A stretch of DNA of 64,000 bases, taken from JBFLYO01 sp040756745 (lineage in GTDB: Bacteria > Bacteroidota > Ignavibacteria > UBA10030 > UBA6906). The stretch covers positions 62,001 through 126,000 of the forward strand of contig JBFLYO010000007.1 in NCBI GenBank assembly GCA_040756745.1, read 5' to 3'. A model generated the notes under the pieces. It saw only the letters and a program-made list of their open reading frames with translations, searched no databases and had not been told where the DNA came from. The position numbers and the translations under genes are program-made. Below, piece by piece: positions 8,357-16,908 of the stretch (positions are counted from its first letter, which is position 1; the number at the start of each line of letters is the position of its first letter).

Positions 8357-9237
8357 TCCTGTTCCATCATTGACTCTACCGCCGACTTTACCCGCATCAT
8401 AAGCCACTGTGGCGTCGACGTTGCTCCGCTGATCCCCACACGTTCCGCACTGTCGAACCATGCCCTGCGGAGCTCGGTCTCGTCCTCGATGAAATATGTG
8501 CGGGCATTCGCCTGCCGGCAAATCTCAAAGAGCACCTTGCCGTTGGAGGAATTCCGCCCCGCCACAAAGACCATCACGTCGTTCTTCCCGGCAAACTCAC
8601 GGAGCTTCTTGTCCCGCCCCGACACCTGCCCGCAGATCGTGTCCTTGGCATGGAAGTCGATCGCCGATTCCTCGAAGGTCCCCACCACGAACTCCCTGAT
8701 CTTCGTTCGGAGCTCGCTGGCGATTTGGTAGAAGGTCTCTTTATCCATCGTCGTCTGCGAGAAGAGCACGGTCTTGCGTGAGACGTCCACGCGAACGGCT
8801 TCTTCGACGCTCTTGATGACGACGGCCTCGTCGTTCGTCTGCCCGAGGAGCCCGATCACCTCAGCATGATCCTTCTTGCCGAAGATGACGACCTGGTATC
8901 CCTGGTCGTAGAACTTGCGGATCCGCTCCTGCACCTTCGTCACGACCGGACAGGTGGCGTCCACGAGCGTGATGCCGTGCGCGCGGGCGAGAGCATACGT
9001 GGAGGGAGGTTCTCCGTGAGCCCTGATGAGCACCGTGCGCCCTGACAGCCGGGGCAGGTCGGCATGCGTCACGGTCTCGAGTCCCTCCGTGCGGAGCCGC
9101 TCAATTTCTCTCGGATTGTGGATGATCGGTCCAAGGGAGTAGAGTTCCCGCGTCGACTTCAGTTCCTCCTCCGCGATGTCGATCGTGCGCACCACGCCCC
9201 AACAGAATCCCGAGTGCTGATCCACCGTCACTGTCAT
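8332..9237 (-). CDS. ispH: 4-hydroxy-3-methylbut-2-enyl diphosphate reductase IspH
   Basis: Last step of the MEP isoprenoid pathway, reducing HMBPP to IPP and DMAPP with a 4Fe-4S cluster. The 301 residues carry the three cluster cysteines: Cys12 (GFCWGV), Cys96 (ATCPVV) and Cys202 (TICGQV). Substrate-binding segments such as RAHGEPP are present. The start overlaps the cmk stop by ATGA, so the two are translationally coupled. Oddly, the last eight residues and the stop are encoded by heptamer repeats, so the C-terminus was apparently shaped by repeat insertion. Confidence 0.95.
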   Translation of the reverse strand: MTVTVDQHSGFCWGVVRTIDIAEEELKSTRELYSLGPIIHNPREIERLRTEGLETVTHADLPRLSGRTVLIRAHGEPPSTYALARAHGITLVDATCPVVTKVQERIRKFYDQGYQVVIFGKKDHAEVIGLLGQTNDEAVVIKSVEEAVRVDVSRKTVLFSQTTMDKETFYQIASELRTKIREFVVGTFEESAIDFHAKDTICGQVSGRDKKLREFAGKNDVMVFVAGRNSSNGKVLFEICRQANARTYFIEDETELRRAWFDSAERVGISGATSTPQWLMMRVKSAVESMMEQEKSVGRSQ

Positions 9238-9926
9238 GCCGTTCCCTTCTCCTTCAGCAGCGTCCGCACGCGATCCAGGACCGCCGCCACCTGTTCCTCG
9301 ATTGTCATGGAGGAGGTGTCCACTTCGATCGCATCCTCCGCCTTCCGGAGCGGGCTCGCCTCCCGCGTCGAATCGATTCTGTCTCGTTCTCCGATCTCTT
9401 CGGTCAGCGTCGCGAGGTCCGCGTGCTGCCCAGCTGCGCGAAGCTCCTCCAGGCGCCGCCGCGCGCGGGCCTCAATGCTCGCAATGAGAAAGATCTTGAC
9501 ATCCGCATCGGGAAACACGACCGTCCCGATGTCGCGTCCTTCCAGCACAATCCCCCCCTGCACTCCCATGCGCCTTTGTTCGCGCACCATCACTGCACGG
9601 ACGTCCGGGATGCGGCTCACCGCGCTGACGGCGCGCGTGACCGCACCGGAACGGATCTCACGCGTAACATCCTCACCGTCGAGCATCACGAGGAGTTTTC
9701 CGCTCCTCACGTTCAGCTCGATCCTTGTGCGCTCGATCAGCCCTGCTACCTGCATTACATCATCCGGCAGGATACCGTTGCGCAGAACCTTGAGTGTCGC
9801 CGCCCGGTACATCGCCCCCGTGTCCACGTGGAGATACCCCAATCGTTCCGCGACGAGCTTTGCGGTGGTCGTTTTTCCTGACGCGGCGGGGCCGTCGATC
9901 GCGATGACCAGCTTTCGGGGGCTCAA
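9234..9926 (-). CDS. cmk: Cytidylate kinase
   Basis: Phosphorylates CMP and dCMP with ATP. The P-loop GPAASGKTT lies near residue 12, followed by DTGAMYRAATL and EGRDIGTVVFPDADVK, all typical of Cmk. I choose the TTG at 9926 (230 residues, normal length). It lies about 20 nt downstream of a strong promoter, has AGGAG just upstream, and brings the P-loop to the expected position. An ATG at 9998 is upstream of that promoter and overlaps the divergent methylase start. Coupled by ATGA to ispH. Confidence 0.93.
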   Translation of the reverse strand: MSPRKLVIAIDGPAASGKTTTAKLVAERLGYLHVDTGAMYRAATLKVLRNGILPDDVMQVAGLIERTRIELNVRSGKLLVMLDGEDVTREIRSGAVTRAVSAVSRIPDVRAVMVREQRRMGVQGGIVLEGRDIGTVVFPDADVKIFLIASIEARARRRLEELRAAGQHADLATLTEEIGERDRIDSTREASPLRKAEDAIEVDTSSMTIEEQVAAVLDRVRTLLKEKGTA

Positions 9927-9950
9927 GCTCTCCTGCGAACGTAGTCTATA

Positions 9951-9979
9951 AATATACCCTTTTTCCCCAGATTGCGCAA
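9951..9979 (-). promoter_or_regulatory. Promoter of cmk-ispH
   Basis: The -35 TTGCGC (9979-9974) and -10 TATATT (9956-9951) are separated by exactly 17 bp. Transcription should start near 9944, about 18 nt before the TTG start of cmk. Confidence 0.78.
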
Positions 9980-9996
9980 GGGTTGGACGAGGCGCC

Positions 9997-10629
9997 ATGA
10001 ATGCCTATATTGGAGCGGAATGGCACAAAAAACGGACGGAAACATTGAGAAAACTGACTCTGGAAGAGATCTCTGCAAGGCGCCCTCATCCGCTTGTCAC
10101 ATCCGACAAGCGGTTTCCCATTGCCGCATTGCTTGACAACATCAGAAGCCTGTACAATGTCGGCTCCATCTTTCGCACCTCGGACGGCGCCGGCATCCGC
10201 CACCTGTATCTCTGCGGGTACACGCCGCACCCCCCTCGCAAAGAGATCGAGAAAACCGCCCTCGGCACGGTCGCGACCGTCCCATGGTCTCATCATCGGG
10301 ATCCCCTCGAAGCAATCAGGGCGGCACGCGGCGCCGGGATGAGGATCTGCGTGCTTGAACACACCGACGAGAGCATCCCGACCTACGCCCTCACCCCTGC
10401 CGACTTCCCCCTCTGCCTCGTCGTCGGCAACGAGCTGACAGGAGTTGCCGCGGCGATCATGGCCGAGGCGGATCTCGCCGTGGAGATCCCCATGCATGGC
10501 GTGAAGCAGTCGCTCAACGCCGCCGTCGCGTATGGCGTGGCGGTATTCGACCTGGTACGGATACTGAAGGGTGGCGCCGGAGGGAGAACGCCGGCCGACG
10601 CTACAGCGCCACGTCGTATGCGAGCGTGA
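9997..10629 (+). CDS. SpoU/TrmH-family RNA 2'-O-methyltransferase
   Basis: SPOUT-fold methylase predicted to methylate a ribose in tRNA or rRNA. The 210 residues have the three family motifs: N-x-G-S-I-F-R-T-S-D-G-A-G near 52-64, LVVGNELTG near 146 and IPMHGVKQSLNAAVAYG near 168. The start is uncertain: ATG at 9997 overlaps the minus-strand promoter region of cmk, while a TTG at 10045 would give the more usual beginning LRKLTLEEI. The 3' end overlaps the convergent AlbA_2 gene by 29 bp. The exact target nucleotide is unknown. Confidence 0.86.
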   Translation: MNAYIGAEWHKKRTETLRKLTLEEISARRPHPLVTSDKRFPIAALLDNIRSLYNVGSIFRTSDGAGIRHLYLCGYTPHPPRKEIEKTALGTVATVPWSHHRDPLEAIRAARGAGMRICVLEHTDESIPTYALTPADFPLCLVVGNELTGVAAAIMAEADLAVEIPMHGVKQSLNAAVAYGVAVFDLVRILKGGAGGRTPADATAPRRMRA

Positions 10630-11272
10630 AGAAATCGTTCCGTTCCAGCGTGTGGATGCGCACCACGCCGGCGCGGACGAGGGACACCAGGATGCGGGAT
10701 GCTCGTTGCTCGGAAATGTTCACCAGCGCGCTGAACTCTTTCGCCGTGATCCGTTCGTGTTGTTCCAGGTAGCGGAACAGACGCCGCTCGTTCTCCCCGA
10801 TCTCGATATTCATCGGCGGCGCGTCAGGCCGCTCGTCGTGCAGGATCTTCACCACCTCCCTGCTGGCCATCATCGTCTTGTCGTTGACGCGGATGAAGAC
10901 CTTGGTCTCATCTTCACCCTGTGTAAGCCCGTTGCTGGCTCCGGTGAAGTAGTGAGGCTTGTCACGGCTCTCTTCCACATAGGCAACGATAACGTCCTTC
11001 CCGTCAAACGCCACGATATCGATTTCCGGGTGGATTTCCGGGAGACAGAAATCCGCGGCGGCCTGACGAATGAGGTCCACCTCGCTCTTCTCGCTCTCCA
11101 CCCCCACGATCGAACCGTCGTCATCCACCCCGAAGAGAATGTGTCCCCCTTTGGTATTGGCAAAAGCGATCAACGCGCGGGCGATCTTCTCGGGCGTTGA
11201 CACCTTCCGTTTGAACTCGATCTCAAATCCCTCCCCCTGTTCGATCAGGCGGTTCACATCTCTAAAATCCAT
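10601..11272 (-). CDS. AlbA_2 (Schlafen-type) domain protein with C-terminal winged helix
   Basis: Putative DNA-binding regulator, 223 residues. The N-terminal AlbA_2 domain is recognisable from EFKRK, the pattern ALIAFANTKGGHILFGVDDD near 35-52, and FIRVNDKTMMASREV near 125. The C-terminal segment (about 160-223) looks like a winged helix-turn-helix (ITAKEFSALVNISEQRASRI). It overlaps the end of mtgA by 11 bp, so it is probably translated with that operon. Its target is unknown; AlbA_2 proteins in this configuration are generally assumed to be regulators. Confidence 0.8.
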   Translation of the reverse strand: MDFRDVNRLIEQGEGFEIEFKRKVSTPEKIARALIAFANTKGGHILFGVDDDGSIVGVESEKSEVDLIRQAAADFCLPEIHPEIDIVAFDGKDVIVAYVEESRDKPHYFTGASNGLTQGEDETKVFIRVNDKTMMASREVVKILHDERPDAPPMNIEIGENERRLFRYLEQHERITAKEFSALVNISEQRASRILVSLVRAGVVRIHTLERNDFFTLAYDVAL

Positions 11273-12071
11273 TGAGTTCCTCCTCGTCTACCCCCAGGGA
11301 ATCCACGGGTTCGGCCTCTGTTGAATCCACCGGCGCACGCTCGCCCGCGGTTGAGTCTACTGTGTGCGGTACCATGTTCCGGGCTGCCATCCGTGCGAGC
11401 ACGATCGCCTTGCGCCGCAGGACGTAGCGGCTGTCCTCGTCCGCCCGATGGCGCAGCGGGCTCGGGATCACGGCGGCAAGCCGGGTCGCTTCTTCGAGCG
11501 TCAGCGCGTCCGCGCTCTTGCCAAAATAGGCCTGCGACGCCGCTTCAATGCCGAACACGCCGCGCCCCCATTCAATCACGTTCACGTAGAGTTCAAGGAT
11601 CCGCGCCTTGCTCAGCGAGCGCTCGAGGAGCAGCGTGATCGCGAGTTCTTTCACCTTTCGCAGCGGGTCCTTGGATGTCGAGAGATACAGGTTCTTCGCA
11701 AGCTGCTGCGTAATCGTGCTTGCACCTCTCGCTGTACGCCGCTCCCGGATGTTTTTCTCAATCGATTCCTGCACCTCGAACCAGTCGACACCGCCATGCG
11801 AGAAAAACGTGCCGTCCTCCGCCACCACGATGGCATCGATCACCGGGCGCGGGATGCGTGCCAGAGGAATCCACCGGTGGATGATCCGCAGGGGTTTCCC
11901 CGCATCGGCCGCTTCGCGCAGTCGTTGACGCATGAGCGCGGTCTCGCCGGGATTCACCGTCCGAAGCTGAGCAATACCTGCATACGGGATGGTCGCCGCC
12001 TCGACCGCGATGAACACGCCGATCAGCAGCAGCACAGTCTTGTACGGATGTGTCCGCGCCCACCGGAACAA
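11262..12071 (-). CDS. mtgA: Monofunctional peptidoglycan glycosyltransferase
   Basis: GT51 enzyme that polymerises lipid II into glycan strands at the outer face of the inner membrane. The 269 residues have one N-terminal membrane anchor (10-30). The catalytic motif EDGTFFSHGGVDW lies near 86, followed by RGASTITQQLAKNLYL and the ELYVNVIEWGRGVFGIEAAS segment. The only reasonable start is TTG at 12071; no ATG or GTG exists in frame between it and ruvX. An acidic C-terminal tail (about 235-269) with repeated VDST/VDS units is not part of the usual domain. It overlaps the AlbA_2 gene by 11 bp. Confidence 0.92.
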   Translation of the reverse strand: MFRWARTHPYKTVLLLIGVFIAVEAATIPYAGIAQLRTVNPGETALMRQRLREAADAGKPLRIIHRWIPLARIPRPVIDAIVVAEDGTFFSHGGVDWFEVQESIEKNIRERRTARGASTITQQLAKNLYLSTSKDPLRKVKELAITLLLERSLSKARILELYVNVIEWGRGVFGIEAASQAYFGKSADALTLEEATRLAAVIPSPLRHRADEDSRYVLRRKAIVLARMAARNMVPHTVDSTAGERAPVDSTEAEPVDSLGVDEEELNGF

Positions 12072-12159
12072 CCGTTCGGGCAGGGTTTGCCGTGGGGCCG
12101 GGGGGGAAGGGGGGTCGAGAGAGGAATTCCCGACCGCGTGTTCCTCTCCCGTTTCGATT

Positions 12160-12591
12160 TCAGCGATGCGTCGTGCTCTCCAGATATTCCTGCAGCAGAA
12201 GGCGGGCGGCCATTTCGTCTACGCGCCCTTTCTCCCGCCGCAATTTCTTTTTCATCCCACCGTCGATGAACGCGCGCTGAGCACCGACGGTGGTGAAGCT
12301 CTCGTCCCAGGTCTCCACGGGGACAGGTACGACCGTGCGCAACACGGTCACGAAACGCGTCACTGCCTCTCCTTTGGCGCCCAAACCGCCGTCCGGGGCG
12401 TACGGCATGCCGACGACGATCAGCACAACCCCCTCGTTCCGGACGACCTCCGCGATGCGCTCGGGCAGATCGGTTGAGTTCTCCAGCGTCCCCGCTCCCC
12501 GTGCGATCACACGCAGGGGATCACTCACAGCCAGGCCAACCCGGCGGTCGCCGTAGTCGATCCCCATCACCCTCCCGGGAGCGTCCATCAT
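12160..12591 (-). CDS. ruvX: RuvX/YqgF-family putative pre-16S rRNA nuclease
   Basis: RNase H-fold protein required for 16S rRNA 5' end maturation in model bacteria. The 143 residues show the expected GIDYGDRRVGLAVSD near residue 10, VVGMPYAPDG near 59, WDESFTT near 94, and a C-terminal DEMAARLLLQEYL with the last acidic catalytic residue. The start is 3 nt after the RelA/SpoT stop. M1 or M2 are equally possible. Confidence 0.92.
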   Translation of the reverse strand: MMDAPGRVMGIDYGDRRVGLAVSDPLRVIARGAGTLENSTDLPERIAEVVRNEGVVLIVVGMPYAPDGGLGAKGEAVTRFVTVLRTVVPVPVETWDESFTTVGAQRAFIDGGMKKKLRREKGRVDEMAARLLLQEYLESTTHR

Positions 12592-12594
12592 GCC

Positions 12595-14781
12595 CTATTC
12601 CTCGAACCGCTCGGCGCGCCGAACCCCCTTCACCTTGCGGAGACGGTCCAGGACCCGCTCCAGATGATCGGTGTTTTTGACGTAGAGGATGAACGTTCCG
12701 TCGAAGAACGAGTCGTGCGAATCGATGTTGACGCTCCGGATGTTGGTGTCCATGGTGGTGGAGATCGCGTGCGTCACGTCGTTGAGCAAACCCGGCCGGT
12801 CGTCGCCGGAGGTGCGTACACCCGCCACGAACATCGTCGAATCGCCTGTCGGCCACTGCACCTGCACGATGCGGTCGCTCTGCATCTGGAGCATCAGACG
12901 GATATTCTTGCATGACCGGCGGTGGATCTTCACCCCCTCGCCGGTCGTTACAAATCCGACCACCTCGTCCCCCGGGATCGGGTGGCAGCACTTGGCGTAG
13001 CTGTGCATGAAGTTGTCCTGGCTCCCGTTCAGGACGATCCCCGAGGCGATGCCGCGCGCCGAGGTGATGAACCGGTTGAAGAGCCCGTCGATCTTTCCCT
13101 CTTCTGTCACAACCGCCGAAGGGTGCTTCTGTTCCTCCACGATCATGGCAATGATCTCGTCGGGGTCCACTTTCCCCTGCCGGATGCCAAGGAAGAATGA
13201 CCCGACGTTCTCCAGCTTCTTTTCGTGCAGGAATCGTTCGAGATCGTCATCGTTGATGGCGAGCCGGGCCCTCTTGACCCGCTTCTCCCAGAGGTCCTTC
13301 CCCTCCTCGATGGCTTTGCGCTGCTCTTCCTTGACCCAGCGGCGAATATGAGATTTCGCCTTGTGGGTAATCGCGAATTTCTCCCAGTCGGGGTTGGGAG
13401 TCTGGTTCTTGGAGGTGAGGATCTCGACCTGGTCGCCGCTCTGGAGGGGGGTGTCCAGGGGGACGATCCTGCCGTTCACCTTTGCGGCAAGGCAATGATC
13501 GCCGACCTTGGAGTGGATCTCGTAAGCGAAATCGACGGGGGTGGACCCTTTCGGGAGGATCTTCAGCTCGCCCTTTGGAGTGAAGACGTAGATCTCGTCC
13601 TGATACAGGTTGAGCTTGAAGCTCTCCATCAGCTGCTGCGCGGGGATCTGCCCCTCCGACGCGTTCTCGAAGATCTCGCGCACCCAGTTCACCCAGTTGT
13701 GCAGCTCCTCGTCGATCGCCGCCGTGCTTTCCTTGTACATCCAGTGGGCCGCGACCCCCTTCTCCGCCACCTCGTGCATTGCGCGTGTCCGAATCTGCAC
13801 CTCCACCATTTTCCCCTCGGGCCCCACGACCGTCGTGTGGATCGACTGGTACCCGTTCTTCTTCGGCACCGAGATGTAGTTTTTGAAGCGTTCCGGGTTT
13901 GGGATATAGATGTCGGAGACAAGCCCGTACACGCGGAAGCAGTCGTTGTTGTCCTGCGTGTCCAGAATGATCCTCACCGCAAACAGATCGTAGATCTCAT
14001 CCAGCGGCTTGTTCCTCTTGATCATCTTGTTATAGATGCTGTAGAGGTGCTTGGGGCGGCCGGAGACCTCGAACCTGAACCCTTCCTCCTTCAAGCGCTT
14101 CTCGAGGGGCGTGGCAAACTTCTTGATGTAATGCTCTCGTTCGCGCCGGCGCGACTTCAGATCGCGCGCCACGGCGTCGTACGATTCACGGTACATGTAC
14201 TTGAACGCCAGGTCCTCCAGCTCCCACTTGATGTTCGCGAGTCCGAACCGGTGAGCGAAGGGGGCATAGATGTCGAGGGTTTCGCGCGCCATGCGCTTCT
14301 GTTTGTCCGGCGGGAGATACTCCAGCGTGCGCATGTTGTGGAGGCGGTCGGCAAACTTCACGAGCATCACACGGATGTCGTTCACCATGGACAGGAGCAT
14401 CTTGCGGTAGCTCTCCGCCTGGGTGACGTCGTGGCTCTTGAAGATGTCGGAGATCTTTGTGGCGCCGTCCACGATTTCGGCGATGGTGTCGCCGAACTCC
14501 TCCCGGATGTCCTTGATGGTGTATTCGGTGTCCTCGGCGACGTCGTGCATCAGCGCGGCGGCAACGGACACATCGTCCAGCGGGATCTCTTTGGCGACGA
14601 TCCGGGCGACCTCATAGGGATGGTCGAAGAACGGTTCGCCCGAGGCCCGAAGGTCGTGCCGATGTGCATTGAATCCGAATTCGAACGCGCGCCGGATCAG
14701 GCTCTCGTCCATCTTCGGAAGGTTCTTCTGGCAAACGGCCAGGAGGTCTTCCAGCTTCTTCTTGTACTTAAGATTTGTCAT
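12595..14781 (-). CDS. RelA/SpoT-family (p)ppGpp synthetase/hydrolase
   Basis: Makes and degrades the alarmone (p)ppGpp in the stringent response. The 728 residues contain an HD hydrolase domain (about 45-200; the HD pair is in ALMHDVAEDT, indicating an intact hydrolase). A synthetase domain follows (about 240-350; PKKNGYQSIHTTV and EVQIRT), then TGS (about 385-450) and a C-terminal ACT domain (about 650-728). This is the long bifunctional Rel form. It is first in an operon with ruvX, mtgA and the AlbA_2 regulator, driven by a near-consensus promoter. Confidence 0.96.
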   Translation of the reverse strand: MTNLKYKKKLEDLLAVCQKNLPKMDESLIRRAFEFGFNAHRHDLRASGEPFFDHPYEVARIVAKEIPLDDVSVAAALMHDVAEDTEYTIKDIREEFGDTIAEIVDGATKISDIFKSHDVTQAESYRKMLLSMVNDIRVMLVKFADRLHNMRTLEYLPPDKQKRMARETLDIYAPFAHRFGLANIKWELEDLAFKYMYRESYDAVARDLKSRRREREHYIKKFATPLEKRLKEEGFRFEVSGRPKHLYSIYNKMIKRNKPLDEIYDLFAVRIILDTQDNNDCFRVYGLVSDIYIPNPERFKNYISVPKKNGYQSIHTTVVGPEGKMVEVQIRTRAMHEVAEKGVAAHWMYKESTAAIDEELHNWVNWVREIFENASEGQIPAQQLMESFKLNLYQDEIYVFTPKGELKILPKGSTPVDFAYEIHSKVGDHCLAAKVNGRIVPLDTPLQSGDQVEILTSKNQTPNPDWEKFAITHKAKSHIRRWVKEEQRKAIEEGKDLWEKRVKRARLAINDDDLERFLHEKKLENVGSFFLGIRQGKVDPDEIIAMIVEEQKHPSAVVTEEGKIDGLFNRFITSARGIASGIVLNGSQDNFMHSYAKCCHPIPGDEVVGFVTTGEGVKIHRRSCKNIRLMLQMQSDRIVQVQWPTGDSTMFVAGVRTSGDDRPGLLNDVTHAISTTMDTNIRSVNIDSHDSFFDGTFILYVKNTDHLERVLDRLRKVKGVRRAERFEE

Positions 14782-14871
14782 CGTCGGAGGGGATTGTCCC
14801 CCTCTTCTTCAAACGGCGCGGCTCTCCTACATGTTCCGTGCCGTACAGACGTGAGTCCCCCAACCTAAAAA

Positions 14872-14900
14872 AATATATCCTGTTACTGCCGGAATGTCAA
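14872..14900 (-). promoter_or_regulatory. Promoter of the RelA/SpoT operon
   Basis: Consensus -35 TTGACA (14900-14895) and -10 TATATT (14877-14872) with 17-bp spacing. The predicted leader is about 85 nt and ends in a small G/C hairpin (about 14787-14804) directly upstream of the start codon, which could affect initiation. Confidence 0.85.
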
Positions 14901-14922
14901 GGAATCTGTCAGGGGAGCGGCG

Positions 14923-15549
14923 TTATTCCGTGCCAAAAATGCGGTCGCCGGCGTCGCCGAGACCCGGAAGGATATACCCCCGGGCATTGAGGCGGCGATC
15001 CAGAACGCACGAGAAGATGCGGACATCGGGGTGGTCGCTACTCACCCGCCGGACCCCCTCAGGGGCGGCGAGGAGAGTGACGAATCGGATCCGCCGCGCC
15101 CCCTTGCGCTTCAGGAATTCGATCGCTGCACTGCCGCTCCCTCCTGTGGCAAGCATGGGGTCGAGGAGGAGCACGAGACTGCGGGAGAGCGAGCGGGGAA
15201 ACTTGGAGTAATAGTCGACGGGCTCAAGTGTCTGCTCGTTCCGGTAAAGGCCGACATGACCGACGCGCGCTTCGGGAAGAAGATCAAGGAACCCTTCGAC
15301 CAGACCGAGCCCTGCGCGGAGCACGGGAACGATGACGATGTCGTCAGCCAGCGCAAATCCCGTCGTCACTTCCAGCGGCGTGCGTACCCGGCCGCGCTCG
15401 ATGCGGAGATCGTGCGTAACGGCAAACGCCATCACCGAGGCAATCCGCCGCAGGGTGGTGCGGAAGAGGTGGTTATCCGTCTTCCGGCTGCGCAGGATCG
15501 TGAGGTCCCGCTTGATCAGGGGATGGTCGATGATGGTCAGGTTTTTCAT
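14923..15549 (-). CDS. upp: Uracil phosphoribosyltransferase
   Basis: Pyrimidine salvage: uracil plus PRPP gives UMP. The 208 residues match the family length. The PRPP-binding loop is LLLDPMLATGGSGSAAI near 126-142. The N-terminal DHPLIKRDLTILR and the C-terminal uracil-binding YILPGLGDAGDRIFGTE are characteristic. The upstream flavoprotein gene ends 4 nt before it, so they are probably cotranscribed although functionally unrelated. Confidence 0.95.
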   Translation of the reverse strand: MKNLTIIDHPLIKRDLTILRSRKTDNHLFRTTLRRIASVMAFAVTHDLRIERGRVRTPLEVTTGFALADDIVIVPVLRAGLGLVEGFLDLLPEARVGHVGLYRNEQTLEPVDYYSKFPRSLSRSLVLLLDPMLATGGSGSAAIEFLKRKGARRIRFVTLLAAPEGVRRVSSDHPDVRIFSCVLDRRLNARGYILPGLGDAGDRIFGTE

Positions 15550-15553
15550 CGGC

Positions 15554-16906
15554 TCAGAGTCTTTTCCTCAATGCGTTCGCTGCGACAAGCAGGGGATCCC
15601 ACAGTGGGGTGTATGGAGGTGAGTAGGCCAGGTCCCACTGCTGCATGTCGTCGAGCGTGATGCGCTGTTGGATCGCGACCGCAAGCGTATTCGCGCGGAG
15701 CACCGCACCCTCCGGCCCAATAACGTTCGCACCCAGAATGCGCCGCGACTTCCTGTCAGCGATTGCCGTTACGGAAATTCTGGCGGCTCCCGGCATAGCG
15801 GCGACCCGCGACCAGGCGGTGATCGTTTCCGTCACGGGGTCGAGCCCTGCTCCGCGCGCTTCCTCTGTGCTTATACCAACGTTCGCCACCTCAAGCCCGA
15901 ACACTTTCACGGCTATCGCCCGGATCGCGCCGCGGAATTCCGCCCTCCCTCCTGCCGCGTTTTCGCCGGCGGTCCACCCCGCCTTGCTGGCAACCGTTGC
16001 AAGAGGGATGTACATCGGCTTGCCCGTGACGACATTCTTCACCTCGCAACAGTCTCCCGCGGCGTACACGTTGTCGGCTGATGTCAGCTGCCTCTGGTCG
16101 GTGGCAATTGCGCCGGACATGCCGAGGCGGAGTCCGGCCCCGGCGGCCAGCTCAGCAGTCGGCTCGATGCCGATGGCCACGATAACGCACTCGGCCGGAA
16201 ACGATCCCTGATCTGTCACCACGTGAGTCACGCGCGCATCGTTGCCGGCGATGAACCCTTCAGTTCGTGCCTGGCCGATGAACGTCACCCCGTTTCGTTC
16301 AAGCTCCTCACGAACCTTTTCGCGCGACTGCCGCTCGAGGCCCTTCATGGGAAGGCTGGCATTGTGCAGGAGCGTCACCTCCAGCCCCCGCCCCCTCAGC
16401 GTATCGGCCATCTCCATCCCGATGTAGCCCCCCCCGATGACGACGGCCTCCCGCGGTTTCTCCTCGTCAAGGAACTTCTTCAGCGCCAACCCCTCATCCA
16501 GGGCACGCATCCGGAAGACGTTTCTGCGGTCCTCCCCTTCCAGTCCGAGCTTCCGGGGTCGGGCGCCGGTCGCAATAATCAGCCGGTCGAACGGTTCCTC
16601 GGATGTCTGGCCGTTCCGGAGATCGCGCACCGCGATCGTCCTCCGTTGGAGCCGGATGTCTTCCACCCGGTGCAGGATGCGCGCGTCGACCCGCTTTTGT
16701 GATCGCAGTGTCTCCGGTGTGTACGAGACCAGACCTTCGGGCCTCAGTTCTCCTGCAACGTAGTACGGAAGCTCGCAGATGCCGTAGGAGACCGCGTCAC
16801 CCTGCTCAAAGAGGACGACCTCCGCGCCCGGATTCACCCTCGCCGCCTTGCTCGCCGCGCTCGGGCCGGCCGCCACGCCGCCGATCACCAGGATGCGACG
16901 CCGCAT
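15554..16906 (-). CDS. CoA-disulfide reductase / NADH oxidase-like flavoprotein
   Basis: FAD- and NAD(P)H-dependent pyridine nucleotide-disulfide oxidoreductase of the single-cysteine branch (CoA-disulfide reductase, NADH oxidase or peroxidase). The 450 residues have an N-terminal FAD site (GGVAAGPSAASKA), the single redox Cys44 in SYGICELPYY, an NAD site at VVIGGGYIGMEMA near 155, and AAGDCCEV near 285. The dimerisation domain is about 325-450. No rhodanese domain is fused. Substrate cannot be read from sequence; a link to low-molecular-weight thiols is plausible because bshA is nearby. Lies 2 nt after der. Confidence 0.87.
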   Translation of the reverse strand: MRRRILVIGGVAAGPSAASKAARVNPGAEVVLFEQGDAVSYGICELPYYVAGELRPEGLVSYTPETLRSQKRVDARILHRVEDIRLQRRTIAVRDLRNGQTSEEPFDRLIIATGARPRKLGLEGEDRRNVFRMRALDEGLALKKFLDEEKPREAVVIGGGYIGMEMADTLRGRGLEVTLLHNASLPMKGLERQSREKVREELERNGVTFIGQARTEGFIAGNDARVTHVVTDQGSFPAECVIVAIGIEPTAELAAGAGLRLGMSGAIATDQRQLTSADNVYAAGDCCEVKNVVTGKPMYIPLATVASKAGWTAGENAAGGRAEFRGAIRAIAVKVFGLEVANVGISTEEARGAGLDPVTETITAWSRVAAMPGAARISVTAIADRKSRRILGANVIGPEGAVLRANTLAVAIQQRITLDDMQQWDLAYSPPYTPLWDPLLVAANALRKRL

Positions 16907-16908
16907 GA

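Noticed and set aside
13225..14868. 547-codon plus-strand frame
   Set aside because: Antisense to the RelA/SpoT gene, whose four domains are intact.
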